Below, one piece after another: positions 53,857-62,896 of a stretch of 64,000 nt of DNA. Position 1 is the stretch's first letter; every line of letters starts with the position of its first letter. The notes beneath the pieces are model-generated. The model ran no database searches. It saw only the letters and a program-made list of their open reading frames with translations, and was not told the DNA's origin. Source of the stretch: P52-10 sp041397365. Its GTDB lineage: Bacteria > Pseudomonadota > Alphaproteobacteria > Rhizobiales > Xanthobacteraceae. The position numbers and the translations under genes were made by a program. Where the stretch lies: positions 124,001-188,000 of the forward strand of contig JAWKWT010000008.1 in the NCBI GenBank assembly GCA_041397365.1. The letters are read 5' to 3'.

Positions 53857-56379
53857 GTGCCCGTCTTCCGCAATCCAAAGAGCCGAAATTCCGAGAGTGG
53901 AACCGTGACGCGCAGGCGCGGCGTGCTCGCCCGCATGCTCGGCGTGCTGCTCGGAACGACGATCCTCGGATTCGCGCTGCCGGCTGCGGAGCCGGCGCAG
54001 GCACAGACGGTCTTCAACTACAATCCGCGCCCGCCTGCCCCGCCCAAGCCTCCGGCCCGTCCTCCCAACAGTGACGGCCAGATGCTGGTTCAGGCGGAGG
54101 AGATGAATTACGACAACGTCAATTCGGTCGTCTCCGCGGTCGGCAACGTCCAGATCTATTACAACAACACGACGCTGGAGGCGGACCGCGTCAACTACAA
54201 CCAGAAGACCAAGCGGCTCAGCGCCACGGGCAACGTCCGGATCACCGATCAGGACGGCAAGATCACTTACGCCAACCACATCGATCTCAGCGACGACTAT
54301 CGCGACGGCTTCGTCGATTCGCTGCGGGTCGACACCGCCGACAACACGCGGATGGCGGGATCGCGCGCCGACCGCTCCGGCGGCAATTTCACCGTGTTCC
54401 AGAACGGTGTCTACACCGCCTGCGCCGCCTGCAAGGACGATCCGAAGAAGCCGCCGCTGTGGCAGGTGAAGGCCGCCCGCATCGTCCACGATCAGGGCGA
54501 GAAGATGCTGTATTTCGAGGACGCGCGGCTGGAGTTCCTCGGCGTCCCGATCGCCTACGTTCCGTATTTCTACACGCCCGACCCGACGGTGAAGCGCAAG
54601 ACCGGCTTCCTGATGCCGCATGCGCTGTCGAACACCAAATACGGTTTCGGCCTTGAGGTGCCGTTCTACTGGGCGATCGCGCCCGACTACGATCTGACGC
54701 TGTCGCCGCGCATCACCACCAAGCAGGGTCTGCTGATGCAGGCCCAGTTCCGCCAGCGCATGATAAACGGCTCGTACGAGATCCGCGCCTATGGCATCCG
54801 CCAGCTCGACAAGGAGGAATTCCTCCGCCTCGGCGGCCCGGCGACGCCCGGCTATCGCGATTGGCGCGGCGGCGTGACGACGGTCGGCCGGTTCGCGCTG
54901 AACGACAAATGGTCGTGGGGCTGGGACGGAACGCTGGTGTCCGACCGCACCTTCTTCCAGGATTATTCGCTCGGCAGCTTCCGCCGGCCCGCAGCGGTGT
55001 TCACTTCGGTTCCGACCGACGCGGTGTCGCAGGTCTATCTGACCGGCTATGGCGCGCGGAATTATTTCGAAGCGCGCGCGATGTATTTCTACGGCTTCTC
55101 CGAAGCCGACGTGCAGAACCAGATTCCGGTCGTGCATCCGGTCGTCGATTATGCAGGCGTGTTCAACCGTCCGATCCTCGGCGGCGAATTGAGTTATCGC
55201 GCCAACCTCACCAGCCTCAGCCGCCAGTCGGTATCCTACAACGCGATCACCAGCGCCGCGGTCGCCTCGAACTGGTGTCTGCCGGCGACCGCCGATCCGA
55301 CCGTGAAGACCCCGGCCAACTGCCTGATGCGAGGCGTTCCCGGCGACTACACGCGCGCCTCGGCGGAGGTGTCGTGGCGGCGCTCGATCGTCGATCCGAT
55401 CGGCCAGATCTGGACGCCGTTTGCCTCGCTGCGCGCCGACGTCGCCCATGCTGCGATCGACAATCAGCCGGGCGTAAGCAATTTCATTCAGCCCGGCGAG
55501 CGCGACATCGGCCGCGTGATGCCGACGGTCGGCCTCGAATATCGCTACCCCTTCATCAGCGTTCAGCCGTGGGGCACGCAGACGATCGAGCCGATCGCGC
55601 AATTGATCGTGCGGCCGAACGAGACCCAGGTCGGACGTCTGCCGAACGAGGACGCGCAGAGTCTTCTGTTCGACGACGCCAACCTTTTCCGCGTCGACAA
55701 ATTCTCAGGCTGGGATCGCGTCGAAGGCGGCGGCCGCGCCAATGTCGGCGTGCAGGCCACGACGCAGTTCGATCGCGGCGGCTACATCAATGTGCTGTTC
55801 GGACAGTCCTACCACCTGTTCGGGCAGAACTCGTTCGCTCTCGGCGACCTCACCAACACCGGCATCAATTCCGGCCTCGAAACCAATCGCTCCGACTATG
55901 TCGGCCGCCTCTCCTATCAGCCCAACAGCACGCTGACCTTCACGACGCGCGCGCGCCTCGATGAATCGACGCTCGACATGCGCCGCCTCGAACTAGAAGC
56001 GCGCGCGAATTTCGATCGCTGGTCGGTCAGCCTGCTCTACGGCAATTACGATCGCCAGCCGGAACTCGGCTTCCTCAATCGCCGCGAAGGCGTACTCGGC
56101 ACGGCGACGATCAAGATCGCGGAAAACTGGGTTGTGTCCGGTGGCGTGCGTTACGATCTCAATCTCGACCGCGTCAATCAGACCATCATCGGTGCGGGCT
56201 ATGTTGACGATTGTTTCGTCATTGGCATGAACTATATCAGCGACTACGGATACAGCGGCAACCTGACCGTCAACCACCGCATCATGCTTCAGGTGGGCCT
56301 GCGGACGATCGGCGCGACCTCGCTGAACCAGACTTCGTCGGCCTCGGCCACAAGCAGCGGCTCGGTGTTCGGCCGCTAA
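53857..56379 (+). CDS. lptD: LPS-assembly outer-membrane protein LptD
   Basis: The 840-aa beta-barrel protein inserts lipopolysaccharide into the outer leaflet. A signal peptide (LGVLLGTTILGFALPAAEPA, cleavage near AQAQ) is followed by the periplasmic OstA/LptA-like jellyroll (QMLVQAEEMNYDNVNSVVSA to ANHIDLSDDYRDGF). The LptD barrel domain (about 215-840) has the family signature YVPYFYTPDPTVKRKTGFLM. Two cysteines close together (CAACKDD) may form a disulfide. The start is taken at GTG 53857, supported by AGGAGG at 53841-53846; an ATG further in (53935) would shorten the signal. Confidence 0.93.
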   Translation: MPVFRNPKSRNSESGTVTRRRGVLARMLGVLLGTTILGFALPAAEPAQAQTVFNYNPRPPAPPKPPARPPNSDGQMLVQAEEMNYDNVNSVVSAVGNVQIYYNNTTLEADRVNYNQKTKRLSATGNVRITDQDGKITYANHIDLSDDYRDGFVDSLRVDTADNTRMAGSRADRSGGNFTVFQNGVYTACAACKDDPKKPPLWQVKAARIVHDQGEKMLYFEDARLEFLGVPIAYVPYFYTPDPTVKRKTGFLMPHALSNTKYGFGLEVPFYWAIAPDYDLTLSPRITTKQGLLMQAQFRQRMINGSYEIRAYGIRQLDKEEFLRLGGPATPGYRDWRGGVTTVGRFALNDKWSWGWDGTLVSDRTFFQDYSLGSFRRPAAVFTSVPTDAVSQVYLTGYGARNYFEARAMYFYGFSEADVQNQIPVVHPVVDYAGVFNRPILGGELSYRANLTSLSRQSVSYNAITSAAVASNWCLPATADPTVKTPANCLMRGVPGDYTRASAEVSWRRSIVDPIGQIWTPFASLRADVAHAAIDNQPGVSNFIQPGERDIGRVMPTVGLEYRYPFISVQPWGTQTIEPIAQLIVRPNETQVGRLPNEDAQSLLFDDANLFRVDKFSGWDRVEGGGRANVGVQATTQFDRGGYINVLFGQSYHLFGQNSFALGDLTNTGINSGLETNRSDYVGRLSYQPNSTLTFTTRARLDESTLDMRRLELEARANFDRWSVSLLYGNYDRQPELGFLNRREGVLGTATIKIAENWVVSGGVRYDLNLDRVNQTIIGAGYVDDCFVIGMNYISDYGYSGNLTVNHRIMLQVGLRTIGATSLNQTSSASATSSGSVFGR

Positions 56380-56479
56380 CACGATCCGCGGTTCTCGAAC
56401 CGTCGTGCTCAAACAAATCGATAGGGATTGAATTGATTCACCCTGAACAGATCATGCTCCAATCGTGTGAGGTGACTGC

Positions 56480-57445
56480 ATGATGATCCTGACAGGACGA
56501 CGTCCGCATCCACTCACCCGCCGCTTCGGCAGCCGCGGCGCCCTGCTCGCATTTGCCGCGCTATCGCTGCTGGTCGCGGGCATCGGCGGCGCGCGCGCAC
56601 AAAACGCCGTCGTCGTCGTCAACGGCGATCCGATCACGGCGTTCGACATCGATCAGCGCATGAAGCTGAACGCGCTGTCCGGCGGCGGCAAGGCCGTGAG
56701 CCGACAGGACGTGGTCGAGGAACTCATCAACGATCGCGTCAAGATCAAGGAAGCAAAGAAGTTCAATGTCGACCTCACGCCGGGCGAGGTCGACGCCCAA
56801 TATGCGACGATGGGCGCGCGCATGCGCCTCAGCACCGAACAACTCACCAAGCTGCTCCAGAGCCGCGGCATCCGCCCTGAAACGCTGAAAGCGCGCCTCA
56901 AGGCGGACTATGTCTGGTCGCAGATCGTTCGTGGCCGTTACGGACAGAACCTGATGGTCGGCGAGAAGGACGTCGACTCGATCATCAAGCTCAAGGGCGA
57001 CGGCAAGGAAAGCTCCGACAGCTTCGAATACAAGATGCGCCCTGTGGTGCTGATGATGCCGCGCGGCTCCTCGCAAGCCAGCCTCGAAGCGCGGCGCAAG
57101 GAAGCGGAAACGTTGCGGAGCCGGATCCAGAGCTGCGATCAGGCGGAGCGATATTTCCGCTCGCTGCGCAACGGCGTCGTCAAGGATCTGATCGTCAAGA
57201 CCTCGGCCGATATTCCGGCCCCGCTTCGCGGCGTGCTCGACAAGACACCGGTCGGCCAGCTCACTCCGCCCGAAGTGACCCGTCAGGGCGTCGAAATGGT
57301 GGCGCTGTGCAGCCGCGAACCCACCACCGACACGCCCGAAAAGCGTGAGGCGCGCGAAAAGCTGTTCGCCCAGAAATACGAAGCGCAGTCGAAGAAATAT
57401 CTTCAGGACGTGCGGCGCTCCTCGATGATCGAATACCGCAAATAA
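56480..57445 (+). CDS. SurA-like periplasmic chaperone / peptidyl-prolyl isomerase
   Basis: The 321-aa protein has an N-terminal signal peptide (LLAFAALSLLVAGIGGARAQ) and then the SurA N-terminal chaperone domain (VVVVNGDPITAFDIDQRMKL, VVEELINDRVKIKEAKKFNV). One divergent parvulin-like region follows (about 180-280; PVGQLTPPEVTRQGVEMVAL). It is shorter than E. coli SurA, which has two parvulin domains. SurA assists folding of outer-membrane proteins including LptD, in keeping with its place after lptD. The next gene starts two bases after its stop. Confidence 0.87.
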   Translation: MMILTGRRPHPLTRRFGSRGALLAFAALSLLVAGIGGARAQNAVVVVNGDPITAFDIDQRMKLNALSGGGKAVSRQDVVEELINDRVKIKEAKKFNVDLTPGEVDAQYATMGARMRLSTEQLTKLLQSRGIRPETLKARLKADYVWSQIVRGRYGQNLMVGEKDVDSIIKLKGDGKESSDSFEYKMRPVVLMMPRGSSQASLEARRKEAETLRSRIQSCDQAERYFRSLRNGVVKDLIVKTSADIPAPLRGVLDKTPVGQLTPPEVTRQGVEMVALCSREPTTDTPEKREAREKLFAQKYEAQSKKYLQDVRRSSMIEYRK

Positions 57446-57447
57446 TC

Positions 57448-58454
57448 ATGACGCAAGCGCTCGCCCTGACGCTCGGCGAGCCGGCCGGCATCGGTCCGGA
57501 CATCACGCTTGCGACATGGCTGCGCCGCGAAGCTTCCGCGCTGCCGCCCTTCTATGTGATCGGCGACGCTGCCTTTTTGCGCACGCGCGCGCGGCTGCTC
57601 GGTCTCGATGTGCCGCTCGCGCAATCGACGCCGGACAAGGCGGCGGCCGCCTTCGGCGTCGCTCTGCCCGTGGTCGATGCCGGGATCGCCGTAACGGCCA
57701 CGCCAGGACACCCGGACGAGTCCAGCGCGCCTATCGTGATCGCCTCGATCCGCAACGCCGTCGCCGATGTCGTGGCCGGACGCGCGGCGGCGGTCGTCAC
57801 CAATCCGATCGCCAAGAGCGTGCTCTACAAGGCCGGTTTCAGCCATCCGGGCCACACCGAATTTCTCGCCGAGCTTGCGGCGGAACGCGGCGGCAATGCG
57901 CCGCGCCCGGTGATGATGCTGTGGTCGCCGACGCTCGCCGTGATCCCGGTGACGATCCATCTGCCGCTGCGCGACGCCATCGCGCAACTGACGGTGCGCG
58001 ACATCGTCGAGACCGGCATGATCGCCGCACGCGACCTGAAAGCCCGCCTCGGCATCGCCCGTCCGCGCATCGCCGTCAGCGGCCTCAATCCGCATGCCGG
58101 CGAAGGCGGCGCACTCGGCAAGGAGGACGATGAGATCGTCGCGCCCGCCGTCGCCGCGCGCGCGCCGCCGGCATCGAGGCGCGCGGGCCGCTGCCGGCCG
58201 ACACCATGTTCCACGACGCCGCGCGCAAGACGTATGACTGCGCGCTCTGCATGTATCACGACCAGGCGTTGATCCCTATCAAGACCATCGCCTTCGACGA
58301 TGGGGTCAATGTCACGCTGGGCCTGCCCTTCATCCGCACCTCGCCGGATCACGGCACCGCCTTCGACATTGCCGGCAGCGGCAAGGCCAACCCGTCGAGC
58401 CTGATCGCGGCGCTTCGCCTCGCCGCGCGCATGGCGAACCGGCCGACCTCCTGA
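57448..58454 (+). CDS. pdxA: 4-hydroxythreonine-4-phosphate dehydrogenase (one frameshift)
   Basis: The reconstructed enzyme of about 335 aa acts in pyridoxal-phosphate synthesis. ALTLGEPAGIGPDITLATWL opens the protein. AGFSHPGHTEFLAELA and LNPHAGEGGALGKED carry metal-binding His and substrate residues. After a break near 58155, within a GC alternation (GCCGCGCGCGCGCCGCC), the C-terminus continues in another frame with FHDAARKTYDCALCMYHDQA (metal His), NVTLGLPFIRTSPDHGTAFD and the stop at 58454. A lost or gained base in the GC run fully explains the break. rsmA starts one base after the stop. Confidence 0.93.
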
Positions 58455-58455
58455 T

Positions 58456-59334
58456 ATGAACGCGATCGACGATCTGCCGCCGCTGCGCGAGGTGATCCGC
58501 CGGCACGACCTCTCGGCGCGCAAATCGCTCGGCCAGAATTTCCTGCTCGACCTCAACCTCACCGCCCGCATCGCGCGCGCCGCGGGCGCGCTCGATACGC
58601 ACACCATCGTCGAGATCGGCCCCGGCCCCGGCGGGCTGACGCGGGCGCTGCTCGCGCTCGGAGCGAAGCGCGTGATTGCGATCGAGCGCGACGAGCGTGC
58701 GCTTGCGGCGCTGGAGGAAATCGCTGCGCACTATCCCGGCCGGCTCGACATCGTCGCCGCCGACGCGCTCGCATTCGATCCGCGGCCGATGCTGAACGGC
58801 GAGCGCGCCAAGATCGTCGCCAACCTGCCCTACAATATCGCCACGCCGCTGCTGACCGGCTGGCTGAGCGCCGAGCCGTGGCCGCCCTGGTTCGACGTGA
58901 TGGTGCTGATGTTTCAGCGCGAGGTGGCCGAGCGCATCGTCGCCCGCGTCGGCGCGGAGGCTTACGGCCGGCTCGGGATTTTCGCCGGCTGGCGCAGCGA
59001 AGCGAAGATCATGTTCGACGTCGCGCCGAGCGCCTTCATTCCGCCGCCGAAAGTCACCTCCTCCGTCGTTCGCCTGGTGCCGCGCGAAAATCCGCTGCCA
59101 TGCGACCGCCGCCTGTTGGAGCGCGTGACCGAGGCCGCCTTCGGCCAGCGCCGCAAGATGCTGCGGCAGAGTCTCAAATCGCTCGGCGTCGATCCGGCTT
59201 TGCTCGCGGCCGCAGCCGGCATCGATCCGACCCGCCGCGCCGAGACCGTGCCGGTCGACGGCTTTGTTGCCATGGCGCGCGAACTGGCCAATATACGCGC
59301 CAACGTTGCTGCGACTTCCCAGGGAGAAATATGA
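58456..59334 (+). CDS. rsmA: 16S rRNA dimethyladenosine transferase
   Basis: The 292-aa enzyme (KsgA) dimethylates two adjacent adenines near the 3' end of 16S rRNA during 30S maturation. Seen are LSARKSLGQNFLLDLN, the SAM-binding EIGPGPGGLTRALLALGA (53-70), motif IV NLPYNIATP (123-131) and the C-terminal helical domain VTEAAFGQRRKMLRQSLKSL. The pdxA-rsmA order is common. Its stop codon overlaps the start region of the alcohol dehydrogenase gene (ATGATGG). Confidence 0.95.
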   Translation: MNAIDDLPPLREVIRRHDLSARKSLGQNFLLDLNLTARIARAAGALDTHTIVEIGPGPGGLTRALLALGAKRVIAIERDERALAALEEIAAHYPGRLDIVAADALAFDPRPMLNGERAKIVANLPYNIATPLLTGWLSAEPWPPWFDVMVLMFQREVAERIVARVGAEAYGRLGIFAGWRSEAKIMFDVAPSAFIPPPKVTSSVVRLVPRENPLPCDRRLLERVTEAAFGQRRKMLRQSLKSLGVDPALLAAAAGIDPTRRAETVPVDGFVAMARELANIRANVAATSQGEI

Positions 59335-60392
59335 TGGCACTCATGCGTCGCCAATCGCTCGTCAAATTCGATGCTCCGCTCTGCGAAACGGTGGTCGATA
59401 CGCCGAAGCCGCAAGGCGCAGAGGTGCTGGTGCGCATCGAGCGCTGCGGCCTCTGCCACTCCGACCTGCACATCCAGGACGGCTACGCGGATCTCGGCGG
59501 CGGCAAGCGGCTCGACACCACGCGCGGCATGACGCTGCCCTTCACGCTCGGCCACGAGATCGCCGGCGTGGTCGATGAGGTCGGCCCGGACGCGCCGAAG
59601 GACATCGTCGGCAAGCGCATGGCGGTGTTCCCGTGGATCGGCTGTGGCAAATGCCGCGACTGTCTCGCCGGCGACGAAAATCTATGCGCGCGCAACCGCT
59701 TCATCGGCGTGTCGATTGACGGCGGCTTCGCGACGCATGTGCTGGTGCCCGACGCAAAATATCTGCTCGACTACGATCCGGTGCCGGTGGACATGGCGGC
59801 GACGCTGATGTGCTCGGGCATCACCGCCTATGGTGCGCTCAAGCGCCTCGTGAACCGTCCGCGCCAGCGCAACATTCTGCTGATCGGCCTCGGCGGCGTC
59901 GGCATGATGGGCGTGTCGCTGGCGCAAGCGATGTTCAAGCAGCCTATCTCGGTCGCCGATCTCAGCGCCGGCGCGCGCGACACCGCGCTGAAGAACGGCG
60001 CTTCGGTCGCTTACGATCCGGCCGAGGCCGATGTCGTCAAGCGCATCCTGAAAGAGACCGATGGCGGCTTCGACGGGATCGTGGATTTCGCCGGCAACGA
60101 CAAGTCGATGGCGTTCGCCGTCTCCGTGCTCGGGCGCGGCGGCAAGATCGTCGTCTCCGGCCTGATGGGCGGCAATTTCAGCCTGCCGATGGTGCAGTGG
60201 ATCTACAAGCGCATGACCATCGAGGGCTTCATGACCGGCACGCTGGAAGAAGCCAAAGAGCTGATGGCGCTGGCCCGTGCCGGCAAGGTGAAGCCGACGC
60301 CGATGCAGGAAAAGCCGATGGGCGAAACGCAGAAATGGATCGACGAGTTGCGCGCGGGCAAGGTCGTCGGCCGCATCATGCTGACAAACTGA
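59334..60392 (+). CDS. Zinc-dependent alcohol dehydrogenase (MDR superfamily)
   Basis: The 352-aa medium-chain dehydrogenase has the catalytic zinc ligands in RCGLCHSDLH and GHEIAGVVDEVG, and the four-Cys structural zinc site CGKCRDCLAGDENLC. A Rossmann NAD(P) site is LIGLGGVGMMGVSLAQA. It oxidises an alcohol or reduces an aldehyde; the substrate is not predictable. Two adjoining ATGs exist (59331, 59334). The GGGAG ribosome binding site at 59322-59326 is seven bases from the second, which I prefer. The gene overlaps the rsmA stop, so it is the last gene of that transcript. Confidence 0.92.
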   Translation: MALMRRQSLVKFDAPLCETVVDTPKPQGAEVLVRIERCGLCHSDLHIQDGYADLGGGKRLDTTRGMTLPFTLGHEIAGVVDEVGPDAPKDIVGKRMAVFPWIGCGKCRDCLAGDENLCARNRFIGVSIDGGFATHVLVPDAKYLLDYDPVPVDMAATLMCSGITAYGALKRLVNRPRQRNILLIGLGGVGMMGVSLAQAMFKQPISVADLSAGARDTALKNGASVAYDPAEADVVKRILKETDGGFDGIVDFAGNDKSMAFAVSVLGRGGKIVVSGLMGGNFSLPMVQWIYKRMTIEGFMTGTLEEAKELMALARAGKVKPTPMQEKPMGETQKWIDELRAGKVVGRIMLTN

Positions 60393-60405
60393 ACTCATCC
60401 CGCGC

Positions 60406-60435
60406 GGCGGTCGGCGGAAATTTCCGGCGACCGCC
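60406..60435. terminator. Strong hairpin between convergent adh and SDR genes
   Basis: GGCGGTCG and CGACCGCC pair around an inner palindrome CGGAAATTTCCG. The overall 30-base structure lies midway between the two convergent stops. No T-run is present. Confidence 0.55.
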
Positions 60436-60456
60436 CGCAAAACCACGACAGGCGGC

Positions 60457-61227
60457 TCATGCCGCGTAATATCCGCCGTCGATGACGTGCGACGCGCCGG
60501 TCATGAACGACGCCTTGTCCGAGCACATCCACACCACGGCTTCCGCGATCTCGTCCGGCACGCCGAGCCGCTTCATCGGCACCTTGGCCATCAGCGCGTC
60601 GTAGCGCGTCTTCATCGTCTCCTCGACCATCGGCGTCTCGATGTAGCCGGGATTGACGCAGTTCACGCGAATGCCGTCCAGCGCGTATTCCATCGCCGCC
60701 GTCTTTGTCAGGCCGACGACGCCGTGCTTGGCCGCCACATAATGCGAGGCCATCGGCAGGCCGATCAGCCCCGCGATCGACGAGGTGTTGACGATCGCGC
60801 CGCCGCCGCCCTGCTTGAGCATCTGCGCAAGCTCATGCTTCATGCACAGGAACACGCCGACGAGATTGACCGCCTGCATGCCGTCGAAGGCTTCGCGCCC
60901 GAGTTCATGCGTCCGCAAGCCGGTCGGGCCGAGCGCGCGTCCGGAAATGCCGGCATTGTTGAACGCGCAATCGATCCGGCCGAAGGCCGCGACCGTGCGC
61001 GCCACCATCGCTACGACATCGCTCTCCTCCGAAACGTCGCCGCCGATCGCGATCGCCTGCCCGCCCGCGGAATTGATGAGCGCCACCGTGCCGGCCGCGC
61101 CTTCCTCGGTGCGGTCTGCAACGGCGACGCGCGCGCCCTCCCGGCTCATCGCCAGCGCGGTCGCGCGGCCGATCCCCGATGCGCCGCCCGTCACCAGCGC
61201 CGCCTTGCCCTGTAGAATGCCTGCCAT
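60457..61227 (-). CDS. Short-chain dehydrogenase/reductase (SDR), classical type
   Basis: The 256-aa NAD(P)-dependent oxidoreductase has the nucleotide motif TGGASGIG (13-20), ADRT after the second strand (hinting at NAD rather than NADP), the NNAG motif in CAFNNAGISG, the catalytic Ser in VNTSSIAGLIG and YxxxK in SHYVAAKHGVVG. The C-terminus ASHVIDGGYYAA is typical. The substrate is unknown; FabG-like and sugar or steroid dehydrogenases share this frame. It is transcribed on the minus strand downstream of gmk. Confidence 0.92.
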   Translation of the reverse strand: MAGILQGKAALVTGGASGIGRATALAMSREGARVAVADRTEEGAAGTVALINSAGGQAIAIGGDVSEESDVVAMVARTVAAFGRIDCAFNNAGISGRALGPTGLRTHELGREAFDGMQAVNLVGVFLCMKHELAQMLKQGGGGAIVNTSSIAGLIGLPMASHYVAAKHGVVGLTKTAAMEYALDGIRVNCVNPGYIETPMVEETMKTRYDALMAKVPMKRLGVPDEIAEAVVWMCSDKASFMTGASHVIDGGYYAA

Positions 61228-61278
61228 GGTGGTTTCCTGCTCTCCTGCCCTTATGGCTGGCAGGATAGAGGCCGCGCA

Positions 61279-61923
61279 CTAATTCTCCAATTGCTTTTGC
61301 AATTCGCGGACGAACGCCGTCAGCCCGGAGCGGCGGTTGCGCTTCAGCCGCTCGGCCTTGAGGATCGACTTGACCTCGCCGAACGCCTCCTCGATCGAAC
61401 GGTTGATGACGATGTAGTCGTACTCCGCCCAGTGACTCATCTCGTGGCTGGCGCGGCTCATGCGGCCGCGGATCACCTCGTCCGAATCCTGCGCGCGCGT
61501 GTGCAGCCGCTTCTCCAGATCCGCGGCCGAAGGCGGCAGGATGAAGACACTGACGACGTCGTCGCTCGCCTTCTCGCGGAGCTGCTGCGTGCCCTGCCAG
61601 TCGATGTCGAACAAAACGTCGTTGCCGGCGGCGAGCGCGGCTTCCACGGGCGCGCGCGGCGTTCCGTAAAAATAATCGAACACCGGCGCATGTTCGAGCA
61701 ACTCGTCGCCCTTCACCATCGCGTCGAAGCGTTGCTTGTCGATGAAATAATAATCGCGCCCCTCGACCTCGCCGGGCCGCATCGCCCGCGTCGTCACCGA
61801 CACCGACATCTGCAAGCCGGACACCTTGGCGATCAGTTCGCGCGCAAGCGTGGTCTTGCCCGCGCCGGACGGCGACGACAGCACGAACATCAACCCACGC
61901 CGTTCAAGCCCGTCGAATGCCAT
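61279..61923 (-). CDS. gmk: Guanylate kinase
   Basis: The 214-aa enzyme phosphorylates GMP to GDP. The P-loop is SSPSGAGKTTLARELI. The GMP-binding region has SVTTRAMRPGEVEGRDYYFI, and the lid region FILPPSAADLEKRLHTRAQD is intact. An alternative start at Met12 would place the P-loop nearer the N-terminus as in E. coli. It follows yicC by ten bases on the minus strand (mltG-yicC-gmk order), a standard alphaproteobacterial arrangement. Confidence 0.96.
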   Translation of the reverse strand: MAFDGLERRGLMFVLSSPSGAGKTTLARELIAKVSGLQMSVSVTTRAMRPGEVEGRDYYFIDKQRFDAMVKGDELLEHAPVFDYFYGTPRAPVEAALAAGNDVLFDIDWQGTQQLREKASDDVVSVFILPPSAADLEKRLHTRAQDSDEVIRGRMSRASHEMSHWAEYDYIVINRSIEEAFGEVKSILKAERLKRNRRSGLTAFVRELQKQLEN

Positions 61924-61933
61924 TGCTCCGGCC

Positions 61934-62821
61934 TCACTCCAGATTCTGAACCTGCTCGCGAAACTGTTCGACGATATTCTTCAGCTCAAGCCCGATATTG
62001 GTCAGTTCGAGATCGTTCGCCTTCGAACAGGTCGTGTTCACCTCGCGATTGAATTCCTGCGCAAGGAAGTCGAGCCGCCGGCCGACCGCGCCGCCCTTGG
62101 CCAGAAGCTCGCGCGCCTGCGCCACATGCGCTGCGATCCGGTCCAGCTCCTCGCGGATGTCGGCGCGGGCGGCGATCATCACCGCTTCCTGATGCAGCCG
62201 GTCCGGATCGAAGCGGTCGGATGTCTCCAGCAGCGTCGCGATCTGCTCCTTCAGCCGCGCCTTCACGGCGTCCGCATGCCGACCGGGCGCTGCGTCCGCG
62301 CGCTTCGCCAGAACGGAAATCTCGTCGAGGCGCGCCAGCAGGATATCACGCAGCGCGCCGCCCTCGCGCTCGCGCATTTCGACAAGGCCGCGCAACGCCG
62401 CCTCGAAACCGCCGACGATCGCGGCCTCGGCGGATTTGCGCGCCTCATCGGTTTCTTCGGGCTCGATCAGTTCGATGACGCCCTTGATCGCCAGCAGCCC
62501 GTCCACCGTCGGCGGAGCCGCGCCGGTGCGGCTCGACAGCTCGTTCGCGACGGTCATGATCGAGGCCAGCACCTCGTCATTGACGCGGATGACGGGCGCT
62601 GCATCGGCGCGCTTGACCGCGAGATTGGCGTAGACGGTGCCGCGCGCCAGCATGTCGGTCGCGCGCTTGCGCACGACCGGCTCGACCGCATCGAAGCCCG
62701 GCGGAATCCGCAGGCGCAGATCGAGTCCCTTGGCGTTGACGGAACGCAGCTCCCATTCGAACGACGACGCACCGCCGACACCGTGTTGCCGCGCAAAGCC
62801 GGTCATGCTCGACAGCGCCAT
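61934..62821 (-). CDS. yicC: YicC/YloC family endoribonuclease
   Basis: The 295-aa protein has the family start MALSSMTGFARQHG and the segment WELRSVNAKGLDLRLRIPPG. The conserved C-terminal DUF1732 domain has DRFDPDRLHQEAVMIAARAD + IREELDRIAAH, AVGRRLDFLAQEFNREVNT and CSKANDLELTNIGLELKNIV. E. coli YicC is an endoribonuclease affecting small-RNA turnover. I chose the ATG at 62821, the family start; the longer frame to 62875 is not conserved-looking. Confidence 0.95.
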   Translation of the reverse strand: MALSSMTGFARQHGVGGASSFEWELRSVNAKGLDLRLRIPPGFDAVEPVVRKRATDMLARGTVYANLAVKRADAAPVIRVNDEVLASIMTVANELSSRTGAAPPTVDGLLAIKGVIELIEPEETDEARKSAEAAIVGGFEAALRGLVEMREREGGALRDILLARLDEISVLAKRADAAPGRHADAVKARLKEQIATLLETSDRFDPDRLHQEAVMIAARADIREELDRIAAHVAQARELLAKGGAVGRRLDFLAQEFNREVNTTCSKANDLELTNIGLELKNIVEQFREQVQNLE

Positions 62822-62896
62822 GAATGTAAAATCCTCGCGGAAAAATGAGCGGAATCGCAGGTTCCACCTTAGCACACGCTGAGGCGTAAAAACGCT

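Noticed and set aside
53851..55602. 583-codon minus-strand open frame opposite lptD
   Set aside because: LptD is well supported on the plus strand, and the antisense translation is Arg/Asp/Ala-rich without motifs.
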